Source: Stenotrophomonas sp. BIGb0135
GTDB taxonomy: Bacteria; Pseudomonadota; Gammaproteobacteria; Xanthomonadales; Xanthomonadaceae
Direction of reading: 5' to 3'
Length of the DNA stretch: 64,000 bases
Assembly (NCBI RefSeq): GCF_024810105.1
Contig: NZ_JANUDX010000004.1
Span: 1 to 64,000 of the forward strand
In this document: piece after piece, positions 20,626-30,208 of the stretch
Position numbering within the stretch: position 1 is the stretch's first letter
Layout: every line of letters starts with the position of its first letter
Made by a program: the position numbers and the translations under genes
Notes under the pieces: model-generated
Databases searched by the model: none
Told to the model about the DNA's origin: nothing
Seen by the model: only the letters and a program-made list of their open reading frames with translations

Positions 20626-21881
20626 GCGTGCAACCTCTGGGCAATCAGGGACAACAGTTGTTCGGCCAGCAGCGCCTTGGAGGTACCGGGGAACACCTGT
20701 TCGCCGCCCTGCCAGTAGGCCGTGGCCGCATTTTCATCACTTTCGAAGCCGCCGGTGCTGATGCCCACCTGGTTGGCGATCACCAAGTCCAGGCGCTTGT
20801 CCACCAGCTTGCCGCGCGCGTACTTCTCCACATCGTGGGTTTCGGCGGCAAAGCCGACCACCAGCTTCAGCGCGTTGGTCTGCGCGGCCACCTCGGCCAG
20901 GATGTCCGGCGTGCGCACCAGCTCCAGCGTGAGGGTCTGGGTGCCGGCGGTCTTCTTCAATTTCTGCGGAGCCACCTGGCGCGGGGTGTAATCGGACACC
21001 GCCGCCGCGCCTATATAGATGTCGGCCGGCAGCGCGCCCAGCACCGCCTCGCGCATCTGCGCGGCCGAGCGCACATCCACCCGCTGCACCCCGGCCGGCG
21101 TGGGCAGCTGCACCGGGCCACTCACCAGCACCACCTGCGCGCCCTGGCGCACGGCGGCCGCGGCCAGCGCGTAGCCCATCTTGCCGCTGCTGCGGTTGCC
21201 CACGTAGCGCACCGGGTCCAGGTCTTCGTAGGTGGGGCCGGCGCTGATGACCACGCGCAGACCCGTGAGCTGCTGCTCGGGCGCGGCGTCGGCACCGGCT
21301 GGCGCCTGCAGCGCGGCCAGTGCCGCAACAATCGCATTGGGCTCGGTCAGCCGGCCCGGGCCGGATTCGCCCTCGGCCAGCGGGCCGTCTTCCGGCCCGA
21401 TCACCTGCGCGCCGCGCTGGCGCAGCAGGGTGATGTTGGCCTGCGTGGCCGGGTGCTGCCACATGCGGTGGTTCATCGCCGGGCACACGGTGAGCGGCGC
21501 GGTGGTGGCCAGGCACAGCGTGGTGACCAGGTCATCGGCGTTGCCGTGGGCCAGCCGGGCCAGCAGATCGGCGGTGGCCGGGGCCACCACGATGCGATCG
21601 GCCCAGCGCGCCAGCTCGATGTGGCCCATGGCCTGCTCGGCGGCGCTGTCCCACAGGGTGGTGCGGGTGGGCTGGCCGGACAGGGCCTGGAAGCTCAGCG
21701 GGGTAACGAACTGCTGGGCCCCGGCGGTCATGGCGACCTGCACCTGGGCCCCGGCATCGCGCAGGCGACGCACCAGTTCCAGCGACTTGTAGGCGGCGAT
21801 GCCGCCCCCTACGCACAACAACAGCTTCTGGCCTTGCAGCGGGCGCGCGGACGCCGGAGAAGCCTGGGGGGAGTCAGCCAC
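20622..21881 (-). CDS. coaBC: bifunctional phosphopantothenoylcysteine decarboxylase/synthetase
   Basis: Two consecutive steps of coenzyme A synthesis. The 419-aa protein has an N-terminal flavoprotein CoaC half (about 18-195) with [16 protein letters not shown] and the active-site segment CPAMNHRMW, and a C-terminal CoaB half (about 208-410) with [24 protein letters not shown] and the KLKK region. It heads the coaBC-dut-algC operon. A decayed copy of its 5' part sits at 26499-26683, across the inserted island. Confidence 0.96.
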   Translation of the reverse strand: MADSPQASPASARPLQGQKLLLCVGGGIAAYKSLELVRRLRDAGAQVQVAMTAGAQQFVTPLSFQALSGQPTRTTLWDSAAEQAMGHIELARWADRIVVAPATADLLARLAHGNADDLVTTLCLATTAPLTVCPAMNHRMWQHPATQANITLLRQRGAQVIGPEDGPLAEGESGPGRLTEPNAIVAALAALQAPAGADAAPEQQLTGLRVVISAGPTYEDLDPVRYVGNRSSGKMGYALAAAAVRQGAQVVLVSGPVQLPTPAGVQRVDVRSAAQMREAVLGALPADIYIGAAAVSDYTPRQVAPQKLKKTAGTQTLTLELVRTPDILAEVAAQTNALKLVVGFAAETHDVEKYARGKLVDKRLDLVIANQVGISTGGFESDENAATAYWQGGEQVFPGTSKALLAEQLLSLIAQRLHA

Positions 21882-22447
21882 CTGCGAATTTCCTGTCGAA
21901 CTGAGGCGATTAGCTTACCTGATGGGGTGTGGGTGGCTCATGCCTCAGGGGCATGAGGGGGGTGTTTTTGGTCATGAGGGGCGTCATGGAGGATGGGCGG
22001 CCCTTGGACGCGGCGGCGCCCGGGCGGTACCGCGTTGCACCCGCCGGCCGTTGGCCGGATGGGCAGGCAGTGGCCTGGACGAACGCTCATCGCCCAGCTT
22101 GCCCGCGCCTGCCCTGAACCCATCGTCCCCCCGGCGAGGCTTGAGCCTGCGGAACGCTCCCGATTCACGGGCAAGGTCATCTTTCAGGATGGTTGGATAC
22201 TCGTCGGTTCGGATCGCGCAGCGTCGCAGTGATGACTGATTACTCTGCTCGGATTGACCGGAGCAACTGGGCCAGGTCGCCGGACGCCCCCCGGAGGTCG
22301 CGCGCCCGCTCCGACCCAAGTGACCGGTGCGGATGGGCTTCTTTGCCGTCGACCGGTGGGCAATGTCATTTCAGACACATTGGCTAGGCACCGGCCGATG
22401 CGGAACACGCGATATCGGCGGTTGATCAACACTCTGAGAGCGGCGCC
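21882..22447. other. non-coding stretch upstream of coaBC, left flank of the island
   Basis: About 570 bp between the coaBC start and the first immunity-like remnant. Several short open frames exist but none resembles a known protein or has a good ribosome site. I see no repeat or RNA gene in it. It would contain the coaBC promoter, which I could not place with confidence. Confidence 0.5.
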
Positions 22448-22690
22448 TTGGCGCCGACGCCGTTACATGCCGACGTGAAACCCGTTGAACGCACGCACGC
22501 CACTGGCACCCCATCGTTGATGACCCGCTCACTGTTGGGCGGCATACCGGATTCGCCCATTATCTGCATGAGCACGCGTCCGTCGATCATCGTCCGCCAT
22601 GCCTTCATGCGCGACTCTTTTCATGATGCAGGAACGTGGCTGAATCCCTGTCCGAAGGGACTCCACTTAACGGATGCAGCTGACTGCTGA
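22448..22690 (+). pseudogene. remnant of an Imm11/DUF1629-like immunity gene
   Basis: The last ~45 codons translate to a segment resembling the C-terminus of the neighbouring 215-aa immunity protein: RPSIIV versus RPSVIV, then FMRDS versus YMRQA, and the endings GLHLTDAADC versus GLNFKEATEC, both closing in TGCTGA. No counterpart of the N-terminal two thirds is found upstream. It looks like the 3' scrap of a second, diverged immunity gene, lying just before the intact one. A short intact gene is less likely. Confidence 0.6.
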
Positions 22691-22772
22691 TCTATGGCCA
22701 CGATTATGGGTATGATGATCGCCGGCGATAGCAGCATCCATTAACATAAAGCTTGGCAGGAAGGAACTTTAA

Positions 22773-23420
22773 ATGAAACATGAAAGCACTCTGCCTGCCG
22801 GTGAGTTCTATGTTCTTAGGCCCGACGTACGGGGCGGCGGACCTGGAACAAACGTCACCATTGAGAACGAGGCAGTGTTGCTTACCCCGCCCTCGCTCAT
22901 CATCAGGCCACCTTTGGGCGGAATTCCGGAGTTCTCCGAAAGGCCGAGGCTTAGCCACTCCAGTGGTAGAAATAAGCCACCACGCGACCTTGAGGGAGGG
23001 TACAGCGGCTACTGGCTGGTGTCGGAACGGCTGAAACGGGTTTTTGAGGATGTTGATCCTCAAGCCTTTGCGTTCGCCGAGTGCGATTACATTCTTCCTG
23101 ACGGAAGTGAAGGTCCAAAATACTATCTTTGCGACGTCGTCCGCGAAGTTGCCGCACTGGATCGAAAGCGATCAAGGTTCAAGACCAAGCTTCTCTTTGA
23201 CGAGCGAATCGGCGAAGAAGTAGAAATGCCGTCACTGGTTGGCGGAGCTCAATTGGCATTCGATAGTGCCGCAGTTGGCAACGCACATATTTTCAGGATG
23301 GCAGAGCGGCCATCAGTGATCGTATGCGACGATTACATGCGGCAGGCTACGCGCAAGGCTGGAATTGGCGTGAAACCAAACTCCGGCGGTCTGAACTTTA
23401 AAGAGGCAACTGAGTGCTGA
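22773..23420 (+). CDS. putative Imm11-family (DUF1629) immunity protein
   Basis: 215-aa, acidic, without signal peptide. The C-terminal half carries the pattern seen in DUF1629/Imm11 proteins (YYLCDVVREVAALDRKRSRF, then FRMAERPSVIVCDDYMR near the end). It starts at ATG 22773 behind AAGGAA. It lies 49 bp upstream of the AHH/XVIPCD effector on the same strand, the usual immunity-then-effector order in xanthomonad T4SS killing modules, so it probably neutralises that effector in the producer. GC content is lower than in neighbouring core genes, a sign of transfer. Family assignment is from motif memory, not a search. Confidence 0.7.
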   Translation: MKHESTLPAGEFYVLRPDVRGGGPGTNVTIENEAVLLTPPSLIIRPPLGGIPEFSERPRLSHSSGRNKPPRDLEGGYSGYWLVSERLKRVFEDVDPQAFAFAECDYILPDGSEGPKYYLCDVVREVAALDRKRSRFKTKLLFDERIGEEVEMPSLVGGAQLAFDSAAVGNAHIFRMAERPSVIVCDDYMRQATRKAGIGVKPNSGGLNFKEATEC

Positions 23421-23469
23421 GGCCAGTAGCTCGGCTCTCTCCGCAATGATCTCTGGAGCGTAGTGCCGC

Positions 23470-26379
23470 ATGGCAAAGAATGATAAGCCAGTCTTTCAGG
23501 GGCATCACCTTATAGAGCAGCAGGCGTTTAGAGAGAGCAATCTGCTAAAACGCCTTGGCGAGGAAAATCTTTTCGATCTTCATCACGATCGGAACATGCT
23601 TAACTTGCCGGCAGACAAACAGTTGGCCATGCAACTGGAAGTGTCTCCGCACAACGGAGGCCCCCTCGGAGCTTATTCGGTCGGTCTCCAGGAATCACTG
23701 GAAGATCTGCAAGATAGTAAAGATGGAAGGGCGTTCTTAATGGGCCGCGACCTTCAGGCGGGTAAACGTGTCGCGGCTGAGGTGGATGCCCTGTGCGACA
23801 CGCTGAAACTTGCGATGGTGGACAACAGGTTACTGACCAATACCCCTCTCGGCATGACGCCGGAGGCAGCCAATAGTGTCAACCGCCAGTTCTTCATCGA
23901 GTTGGATGACTATCAAAAGAGCAATGGCCCGCGGATAGCCGCCTTGGGGAGATTGGCTGGACCGGAAGCACGCTGGCCAGCTGCCACAAGATCGGAATCC
24001 ACTCTTACTGCAAGTGTTGAAGCCATCGAACGCCCAGGCTTCAAGCCAGTCAAAGGCGATGCAGCTCTCGGGCAGCAGGTACTCGTTGATGCAGTGGAAA
24101 GCGCGCAGGCGAGCGGGCGTCTACGCCTGAGCGAGGCGGGCGAGGCATCAATCGATTCGATTCGCGTCCCTCGCGGCCAAGGCGGCTTCATCGCTCCTGA
24201 GCTCTTAGGCAGCAATCTCTCTCCAGGCACGCGTGTGATGGGGGCCGCCGGGGTAGCATTCCTAGCCTACGACTTTGGCACCTCTGGGCACAGATGGGTT
24301 CAACTGCAGTCCGAGGGTAATCAGACCGGCGCGGATTCCACGGCATCGCATTTCGTCGGCCGCAACGTCGGTGGCGCGATGGGTGGTTTCGTTGCAGGTG
24401 CTGGCGCGGGTGCGCTGACGGGCTCCTGGAGCGGCCCAGGCGCACTTGTCGCCGGACTGGGCGGCGGCGTGATCGGCGCCTACATGGGTGATCGCTGGGC
24501 GGAACAGAAAGACATCGATCGAATCTATACGCAGACCGATCCGGGCGGACGTACTTGGACGCGGGACCCGCAGGACCCGCAGGGGCGATGGGTACGCGGA
24601 GCGCATCAGCAGCAGGTGCAGATCAGCGCGCTGGCAGGTGAGGTCGAGGTAAAGCCGGTACAGACCCCGCTGGGCGAGGACGTGCTGTTCCGTGCCGACT
24701 ACGTTGCCACCGGGCGGCTGGAGCGGCTTCTGAACCACAAGGCTGCCAATGCGTCCTACGAAATTGGTCTGGCTAATCCGCCCTTGCCCCAAGATCCCTT
24801 CCGACTGAATGCCAGCGCTGAGCAGCAGCCTGCGCGCACGCCCTTTGAAACCGAACGCGCCTTCGTGCGCGATCCACAGTCTGGACAGTGGCGGCTTGAG
24901 ATCAAACAGATGCTCGACGGCCGTACCCCCAGTACGCGGCTCGATGCCGTCAGTGCAGAACGCGGACTTGAGCTGGATGAGCAATCGCGGGCCGTTATCG
25001 CCCAGAATGCGGCCAACTCGCCGACGGCAATGGCCTCGCGTTACCGGGTAGCGTACGAACAGGGCCGCTGGAGTGACTTCGATCCAGCATTACCGCCGGC
25101 CATTAGCAATGAACTACTGAAGACCAACACGCTGCAGGCTAGCGACGGCAACACCTACACGCGCGGAGCGGAAGGCCAGTGGCTCAGCGATGGCTTGCTC
25201 TACAACAGCACGACCAATCTGAACCTGCGCGACGAACTGGAGTTGACGTTTCGGAGTCTGCAGACCGGCGTGCAGGAAATGAACGCTCTGGCCGATTACG
25301 CCAAGGCAAACCCGCACCTGGAACCGGAGGGGGCCCGCGGGCAACTGGCTGCTCTATACGCCAAGCACGGCATTGAGCGCAGTGCTGCACAGTTGGATGC
25401 GTCGGTGGCAGCAGTGGAGCGCAACCATATTCGCGCTGGACTGAACCAGGATTTTACCCTGGAGCTGATGCCCGACCCGCGCACGCGCGCGCCAAGTGCT
25501 GACAGCGCCATTGCCAGCTTTAGCGACGGCGGCGGCAACCGCATGGTGCTCAAGAGCACCGCCACCCCCGACGACATCGCGCAAGCTCAGCTGAACGTTG
25601 CTAGGCAACAGAAGACGCCGCAGCAGACTTCACCCGATCTGCGCTTCGCAACGCTGCCTCTGCAAGAGCGTGAGGTGCATCAGCAGACGATGCGCGAATC
25701 CGACCGGCAGGCGGCATACAGCAGCGGAGAGCTTCAGGATGCATCGACCGCCGCGACGGAAGAGCCACTGGTAACGGGTTTGATCGACAATCCCGGAGGT
25801 CGAGCCACGCATGCCGGCTATCAGACCAGTACCCCACCGGTGCCATCCGCGCGGCACGAGACTGACGTGCCACCTCTGACCACGCCGCATTCGAACGAGC
25901 AGCACGCGCCTAATCCGTCGCCGGAGCGCAGCGATGGTCCGGTGAAGTCAAGTTGGGAGGGCACGGCGCCGCCCGACCTCCAGTCCACGCCGATGCAGAC
26001 CGGTCACCCCGACAACAGGCTCTACGAGCAGGTACGCCATGGCGTGGCTGCGCTGGATGCCGAGCACGGGCGCAGCTTCGACGCGACCAGCGAGCGGATG
26101 ACAGCCAGCCTGCTGGTGCTGGCCAAGAATAATGGGCTGGAACGCGTGGACCACGTGCTACTGAGTAATCCCACCGCTGCGCTACCCGCCGCTCATATCG
26201 TGTTCGTGGTTCAGGGCGAGCCAGATAGCCCTATGCGCCAGAGTGCGGGCATGCCGACCGCGCAGGCCGCGCAGACGTCGGTGGAGGAATCGCTGCACAA
26301 GCTCAACGTGCTAAGTCAGGATCAGCAGCAGCGCGGACAAGAGCAACAGTTGGAGCAGCAGCCGCATGCCGCACGCTAG
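23470..26379 (+). CDS. putative X-T4SS antibacterial effector: AHH nuclease with XVIPCD tail
   Basis: 969-aa protein built like a xanthomonad type IV secretion effector. Residues 9-80 resemble an AHH/HNH-superfamily nuclease: GHHLIEQQAF with H12/H13, an N-rich turn RNMLNLPAD, and PHNGGPLGAYS with H61. Around 295-345 is a Gly-rich hydrophobic stretch (VGGAMGGFVAGAGAG...GGGVIGAYMG) that could span membranes. The middle (350-840) is repetitive and unassigned. Residues about 845-950 match the XVIPCD recruitment domain (DNRLYEQVRHGVAALDA, SFDATSERMTASLL, GLERVDHVLLS), followed by a Gln-rich tail. Upstream gene: probable immunity protein. No virB/virD genes are in the window. Confidence 0.75.
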   Translation: MAKNDKPVFQGHHLIEQQAFRESNLLKRLGEENLFDLHHDRNMLNLPADKQLAMQLEVSPHNGGPLGAYSVGLQESLEDLQDSKDGRAFLMGRDLQAGKRVAAEVDALCDTLKLAMVDNRLLTNTPLGMTPEAANSVNRQFFIELDDYQKSNGPRIAALGRLAGPEARWPAATRSESTLTASVEAIERPGFKPVKGDAALGQQVLVDAVESAQASGRLRLSEAGEASIDSIRVPRGQGGFIAPELLGSNLSPGTRVMGAAGVAFLAYDFGTSGHRWVQLQSEGNQTGADSTASHFVGRNVGGAMGGFVAGAGAGALTGSWSGPGALVAGLGGGVIGAYMGDRWAEQKDIDRIYTQTDPGGRTWTRDPQDPQGRWVRGAHQQQVQISALAGEVEVKPVQTPLGEDVLFRADYVATGRLERLLNHKAANASYEIGLANPPLPQDPFRLNASAEQQPARTPFETERAFVRDPQSGQWRLEIKQMLDGRTPSTRLDAVSAERGLELDEQSRAVIAQNAANSPTAMASRYRVAYEQGRWSDFDPALPPAISNELLKTNTLQASDGNTYTRGAEGQWLSDGLLYNSTTNLNLRDELELTFRSLQTGVQEMNALADYAKANPHLEPEGARGQLAALYAKHGIERSAAQLDASVAAVERNHIRAGLNQDFTLELMPDPRTRAPSADSAIASFSDGGGNRMVLKSTATPDDIAQAQLNVARQQKTPQQTSPDLRFATLPLQEREVHQQTMRESDRQAAYSSGELQDASTAATEEPLVTGLIDNPGGRATHAGYQTSTPPVPSARHETDVPPLTTPHSNEQHAPNPSPERSDGPVKSSWEGTAPPDLQSTPMQTGHPDNRLYEQVRHGVAALDAEHGRSFDATSERMTASLLVLAKNNGLERVDHVLLSNPTAALPAAHIVFVVQGEPDSPMRQSAGMPTAQAAQTSVEESLHKLNVLSQDQQQRGQEQQLEQQPHAAR

Positions 26380-26466
26380 CAGCGGGGCATTTGGATGCCT
26401 GCTGCTGGCACGAGATGAGAACGGGGGCTGCGGATCAACCCCATCCTGGCGCTGAACTTGGGACTA

Positions 26467-26489
26467 TCGATACCCGTCCGCGGTATCGA
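26467..26489. repeat. perfect inverted repeat beyond the effector gene
   Basis: TCGATACC, a 7-nt loop, GGTATCGA. It lies 88 bp after the effector stop and about 10 bp before the decayed coaBC copy begins. It has no T-run, so it is not a classic terminator. It may be an RNA hairpin or a trace of the event that placed the island. Confidence 0.7.
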
Positions 26490-26498
26490 CATCCGTCG

Positions 26499-26683
26499 GC
26501 GGTAGCCGGCCCACCATGATGCGGTCGGGCCAGCGTGACGGATCGATATGGCTCATGGCCTGCTCGGCGGCACTGTCTCACAGGGTGTGCGGGTGGGTGG
26601 GCCGGACATGGGCTACAAGCTCAAGTAGTGACGAACTACTGGGCCCCGGCGGTCATGGGCACCTACCGTTGGGGCCGGAGTCG
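26499..26683 (-). pseudogene. decayed partial duplicate of the coaBC 5' region
   Basis: This stretch aligns over its whole length with coaBC at about 21570-21753 in the same orientation, including shared runs such as CATGGCCTGCTCGGCGGC and TGGGCCCCGGCGGTCATGG. It has many substitutions and several small indels that break the frame. It covers roughly codons 43-104 of coaBC. It marks the right side of the material lying between the real coaBC and radC and is not translatable as CoaBC. Confidence 0.85.
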
Positions 26684-26717
26684 ATACTTCCCCTATGATC
26701 GATGGGAAACAGACTTT

Positions 26718-27377
26718 TCATACATCAATCAACTCAACTCTCTTTATGACCGATACGACTTTCGTTCGGTAGAAAACCATATTGACAGTTATAGCGCGCG
26801 CATTCTCAATAACGTGGTATGAAAATACATCCGGATGATCACCTAGAAGCTGGTTTTCCGCAATGTCGCCAGCCACCAACTTAGTGGCGCTATCGAAGAG
26901 ATCCCTCACTTTAGTCGGCGCATCATCGACAATCCCAAGGAAAATCGGCATTACAACCACTTCACCGACCAGCTTCCTCAATCCACCGTGATGATGATAG
27001 TAGACACCACGAGCAACCTTAGCCAGCGCTTCCTCGAGGAGTTTTTCGTCAACGGGCGCACTTCCACTGATCCTAATGCCTTCCTCAGTCCGCTCAATTC
27101 CATAGCGATCGACGGATGCCTTTGGACTTAATGCGTTTCTCACGATAGACCTGACAGTTCCCTTCATCGCCTCTTCTGGAACCCCATCTGCAGAGGAAGT
27201 TAGGATAAACTTCAAGTACTCATCCGCGTTCGATTTTTCTTGATTATGGACGGCGCACGAAGGAACAATGATCGGACGCACAAAAGCGAAAGCCCCTGGC
27301 GCAAACAGCTTCTTAGGTGGAACGTGATCACCCTGCCCAACACTGGCATCTTCGCAACAATAGCAAGTCCCATTCAC
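26718..27377 (-). CDS. HNH-like zinc-motif protein of unknown function
   Basis: 219-aa protein starting at GTG 27377 behind a strong AAGGAGA site. The first 55 residues look like an HNH/zinc-ribbon module: CYCCEDA, then GDHVPPKKLF, then VPSCAVHNQEKSNADEY. The rest is unassigned, with VYYHHHGGLRK near 128. Base composition is clearly more AT-rich than the flanking core genes, suggesting recent transfer. It is convergent with the effector and divergent from radC. An endonuclease or defence role is possible but not shown. Confidence 0.65.
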   Translation of the reverse strand: MNGTCYCCEDASVGQGDHVPPKKLFAPGAFAFVRPIIVPSCAVHNQEKSNADEYLKFILTSSADGVPEEAMKGTVRSIVRNALSPKASVDRYGIERTEEGIRISGSAPVDEKLLEEALAKVARGVYYHHHGGLRKLVGEVVVMPIFLGIVDDAPTKVRDLFDSATKLVAGDIAENQLLGDHPDVFSYHVIENARAITVNMVFYRTKVVSVIKRVELIDV

Positions 27378-27640
27378 GGAAAGCTCTCCTTAGCTGAACT
27401 GAAAGTCGGAAGTGTAGACACTACCCGACCCTCAAGGCAATCCCGAACAAATTTCTTTTACTTGCAGAATCAGCATATACGCTCGCCGCAACGCCCCTTG
27501 CGCAAGTCGCGCGCCGCGAGTCAAATCTATTTACCCGTCAATGTGGCGATTTCGCTGTAGACGAACCGCTTGCATCTCCTACCCCATGTCGCGGCTGTCC
27601 CCGATGGAATCAACGATTTCGTCGCTTGAAACTGTTCCAT

Positions 27641-28339
27641 ATGGCAATAAAAAACTGGCCCAAGAACGAACAGCCCCGTGAAAAGCTACTGGCACGCGGC
27701 GCGAGCGCATTGTCCGACGCCGAGCTGTTGGCCTTGTTCATGGGCACCGGCTGCAAAGGTCTCAATGTACTGGAAAGTGCACATCTGCTTTTGACGGCGC
27801 ACGGCCCGCTCCGCAGGCTACTGGACTTGGACGCCGCAAAACTCCAGAAGCTCCCTGCTCTCGGTCCAGCCCGTGCCTGCAAGCTGGTAGCTGCCCTGGA
27901 ACTGACCAACCGCCATCTACGAGCGCAGTTGGACCGGGGCGATAGCTTGCGCGATCCAGCGTCGGCGGCCCGCTACTTCAAACAGAGGTTGAGATCCCGA
28001 CCGACCGAGGTGTTCGCCGCCTTGTTTCTCGATACCCGCAACCGGACCTTGGCCTACGAAGAACTGTTCACCGGCACCATCGATGCGGCGGCAGTGTATC
28101 CACGGGAGGTCGTCCGCCGTGCCCTGCTCCACAACGCCGCAGCGGTGATCGTCAGCCACAACCACCCCTCCGGCAGCGCCGAACCCTCAGCCGCAGATCG
28201 CGAGATCACCCGCCACCTGCAGCAGGCCCTGGACCTGGTCGGCATCCGGCTCCTGGATCACGTGGTGGTAGGGGACGGCACCCCCGTTTCCATGGCTGAA
28301 CGAGGCTGGCTCCAACCCACCCTGTCCTTCGCAGGCTGA
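27641..28339 (+). CDS. radC: RadC family JAB/MPN-domain protein
   Basis: 232-aa protein with an N-terminal helix-hairpin-helix region ([10 protein letters not shown], about 70-79) and a C-terminal JAB/MPN metal-binding domain showing [15 protein letters not shown] (about 171-185). Its biological role remains unsettled despite the historical DNA-repair name. ATG 27641 begins [17 protein letters not shown], the conserved family start. In E. coli and relatives radC lies next to coaBC (dfp) in the opposite direction; here about 5.7 kb of extra DNA separates them. Confidence 0.92.
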   Translation: MAIKNWPKNEQPREKLLARGASALSDAELLALFMGTGCKGLNVLESAHLLLTAHGPLRRLLDLDAAKLQKLPALGPARACKLVAALELTNRHLRAQLDRGDSLRDPASAARYFKQRLRSRPTEVFAALFLDTRNRTLAYEELFTGTIDAAAVYPREVVRRALLHNAAAVIVSHNHPSGSAEPSAADREITRHLQQALDLVGIRLLDHVVVGDGTPVSMAERGWLQPTLSFAG

Positions 28340-28353
28340 ACACCCCAGACAGC

Positions 28354-28371
28354 GCGGACACCCCTGTCCGC
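28354..28371. terminator. possible hairpin terminator after radC
   Basis: Perfect 7-bp stem GCGGACA/TGTCCGC with a CCCC loop, 14 bp past the radC stop, but no T-run follows. It could be a Rho-dependent or stability hairpin. Confidence 0.35.
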
Positions 28372-28501
28372 AGCTCCCAGACCCGCCCCAAGGGGTCCGC
28401 AAAGCCCCCCAAAGCCCCCTGCCCCAACCCCGTTCAATGGATCGGCCCGCCATCTAGGCTAAAATTGCCGATTCCGCCGCTCCAGTCCCAAAGCAGGCCT
28501 T

Positions 28502-30190
28502 GTGAAAAATCTCCTCCGCGCCCTGATCAGCCAAGGCATCGAAGCCTTGCGCGCCAACGGCACTCTGCCGGCCGATACCCTGACCCCGGAATTCGTGGTC
28601 GAACGCCCGAAGACCCGTGAGCACGGCGATTTCGCCACCAATGCCGCGATGCTGCTGGCCAAGCCGGCGCGCAGCAACCCGCGCGCCCTGGCCCAGGCGC
28701 TGCTGGATGCGCTGCCCAAGAGCAATGACGTGCTGCGCGTTGAGATCGCCGGCCCGGGCTTCATCAATTTCCACCTCGCCCCCAGCGCCTACCAGCGCGA
28801 AGCGGCCAGCGTGCTCAAGGAAGGCGCCGATTACGGCCGCAACCTGAGCGGCAACGGCCGTACCGTGGGCGTGGAGTATGTGTCGGCCAACCCGACCGGT
28901 CCGCTGCACGTGGGCCATGGCCGCGCCGCCGCCATCGGCGACTGTCTGGCGCGCCTGCTGGATGTGAACGGCTGGAACGCCAAGCGCGAGTTCTACTACA
29001 ACGACGCCGGCGTGCAGATCGAAAACCTGGCCCTGTCCACCCAGGCGCGCGCCAAGGGGCTCAAGCCCGATGACGCCGGCTGGCCGGAAGCGGGCTACCG
29101 CGGCGATTACATCCAGGACGTGGCCAACGCCTACCTGGCCGGCGCCACGGTGGAGCTGGAAGGCCACGCGGTGGTGGGCGAGCGCGACCCGGACAACCTC
29201 GATGCGATCCGCCGCTTCGCGGTGGCCTACCTGCGCAACGAGCAGAACCAGGACCTGGCCGCGTTCGGGGTGGATTTCGACATCTACTTCCTGGAAAGCT
29301 CGCTGTACAAGGACGGCAAGGTGGAAGAGACCGTCGCCCAGCTGCAGGCGGCCGGCCACACCTATGAGGACGGCGGCGCGCTTTGGCTGCGCTCGACCGA
29401 CTTCGGTGACGACAAGGACCGCGTGATGCGCAAGTCCGACGGCACCTACACCTACTTCCTGCCGGACGTGGCCTATCACCTCAGCAAGTGGCAGCGCGGC
29501 TATGAGCGCGCCATCACCGAGCTGGGCGCGGACCACCACGGCTCCCTGGCGCGCGTGCGCGCCGGCCTGCAGGCGCTGGATGTGGGCATCCCCAAGGGCT
29601 GGCCGGAGTACGTGCTGCACCAGATGGTGACGGTGATGCGCGGCGGCGAGGAAGTGAAGCTGTCCAAGCGGGCCGGCAGCTACCTGACCCTGCGCGACCT
29701 GATCGAAGAAGCCGGTCGCGATGCGACCCGCTGGTTCCTGATCGCGCGCAAGCCCGATTCGCAGCTGACCTTCGATATCGACCTGGCCCGCGCGCAGAGC
29801 AACGACAACCCGGTGTTCTACGTGCAGTATGCGCACGCCCGGGTGTGCAGCCTGCTGCGCCAGGCGCAGGAGAAGGGCCTGAGCTACACGCCGGGCGAAG
29901 GCCTGGCCGGCATGGCCTCGCTGGGCGATGACGCCTCGCTGTGGCTGATGGTGGAAATGTCGCGCTTCCCGGAAGTGGTGGAAGCGGCCGGTATCGCGCT
30001 GGAACCGCACCTGATCGCGCAGTACCTGCGTGAATTGGCGCACGCCTTCCACACGTGGTATCACGGCACGCAGGTGCTGGTGGCTGACGACGCCGAACGC
30101 AACGCCAAGCTCACGCTGGCGTGCGCGGCGCGCCAGGTGCTGGCCAATGGTCTGAACGTCCTGGGCGTTTCCGCCCCGGAAAAAATGTAA
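28502..30190 (+). CDS. argS: arginyl-tRNA synthetase
   Basis: Class I synthetase charging tRNA-Arg; cytoplasmic and essential. The 562-aa protein has an N-terminal Add-1 tRNA-binding domain, the HIGH motif in [15 protein letters not shown] (about 127-141), a KMSKS-like KLSKRAG (about 386-392) and an all-helical anticodon domain ending in [15 protein letters not shown]. Translation appears to start at GTG 28502, giving [16 protein letters not shown] as in orthologues. The SPOR-domain gene starts 18 bp downstream. Confidence 0.96.
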   Translation: MKNLLRALISQGIEALRANGTLPADTLTPEFVVERPKTREHGDFATNAAMLLAKPARSNPRALAQALLDALPKSNDVLRVEIAGPGFINFHLAPSAYQREAASVLKEGADYGRNLSGNGRTVGVEYVSANPTGPLHVGHGRAAAIGDCLARLLDVNGWNAKREFYYNDAGVQIENLALSTQARAKGLKPDDAGWPEAGYRGDYIQDVANAYLAGATVELEGHAVVGERDPDNLDAIRRFAVAYLRNEQNQDLAAFGVDFDIYFLESSLYKDGKVEETVAQLQAAGHTYEDGGALWLRSTDFGDDKDRVMRKSDGTYTYFLPDVAYHLSKWQRGYERAITELGADHHGSLARVRAGLQALDVGIPKGWPEYVLHQMVTVMRGGEEVKLSKRAGSYLTLRDLIEEAGRDATRWFLIARKPDSQLTFDIDLARAQSNDNPVFYVQYAHARVCSLLRQAQEKGLSYTPGEGLAGMASLGDDASLWLMVEMSRFPEVVEAAGIALEPHLIAQYLRELAHAFHTWYHGTQVLVADDAERNAKLTLACAARQVLANGLNVLGVSAPEKM

Positions 30191-30208
30191 GCAGTGGAGA
30201 AGCAGTAA

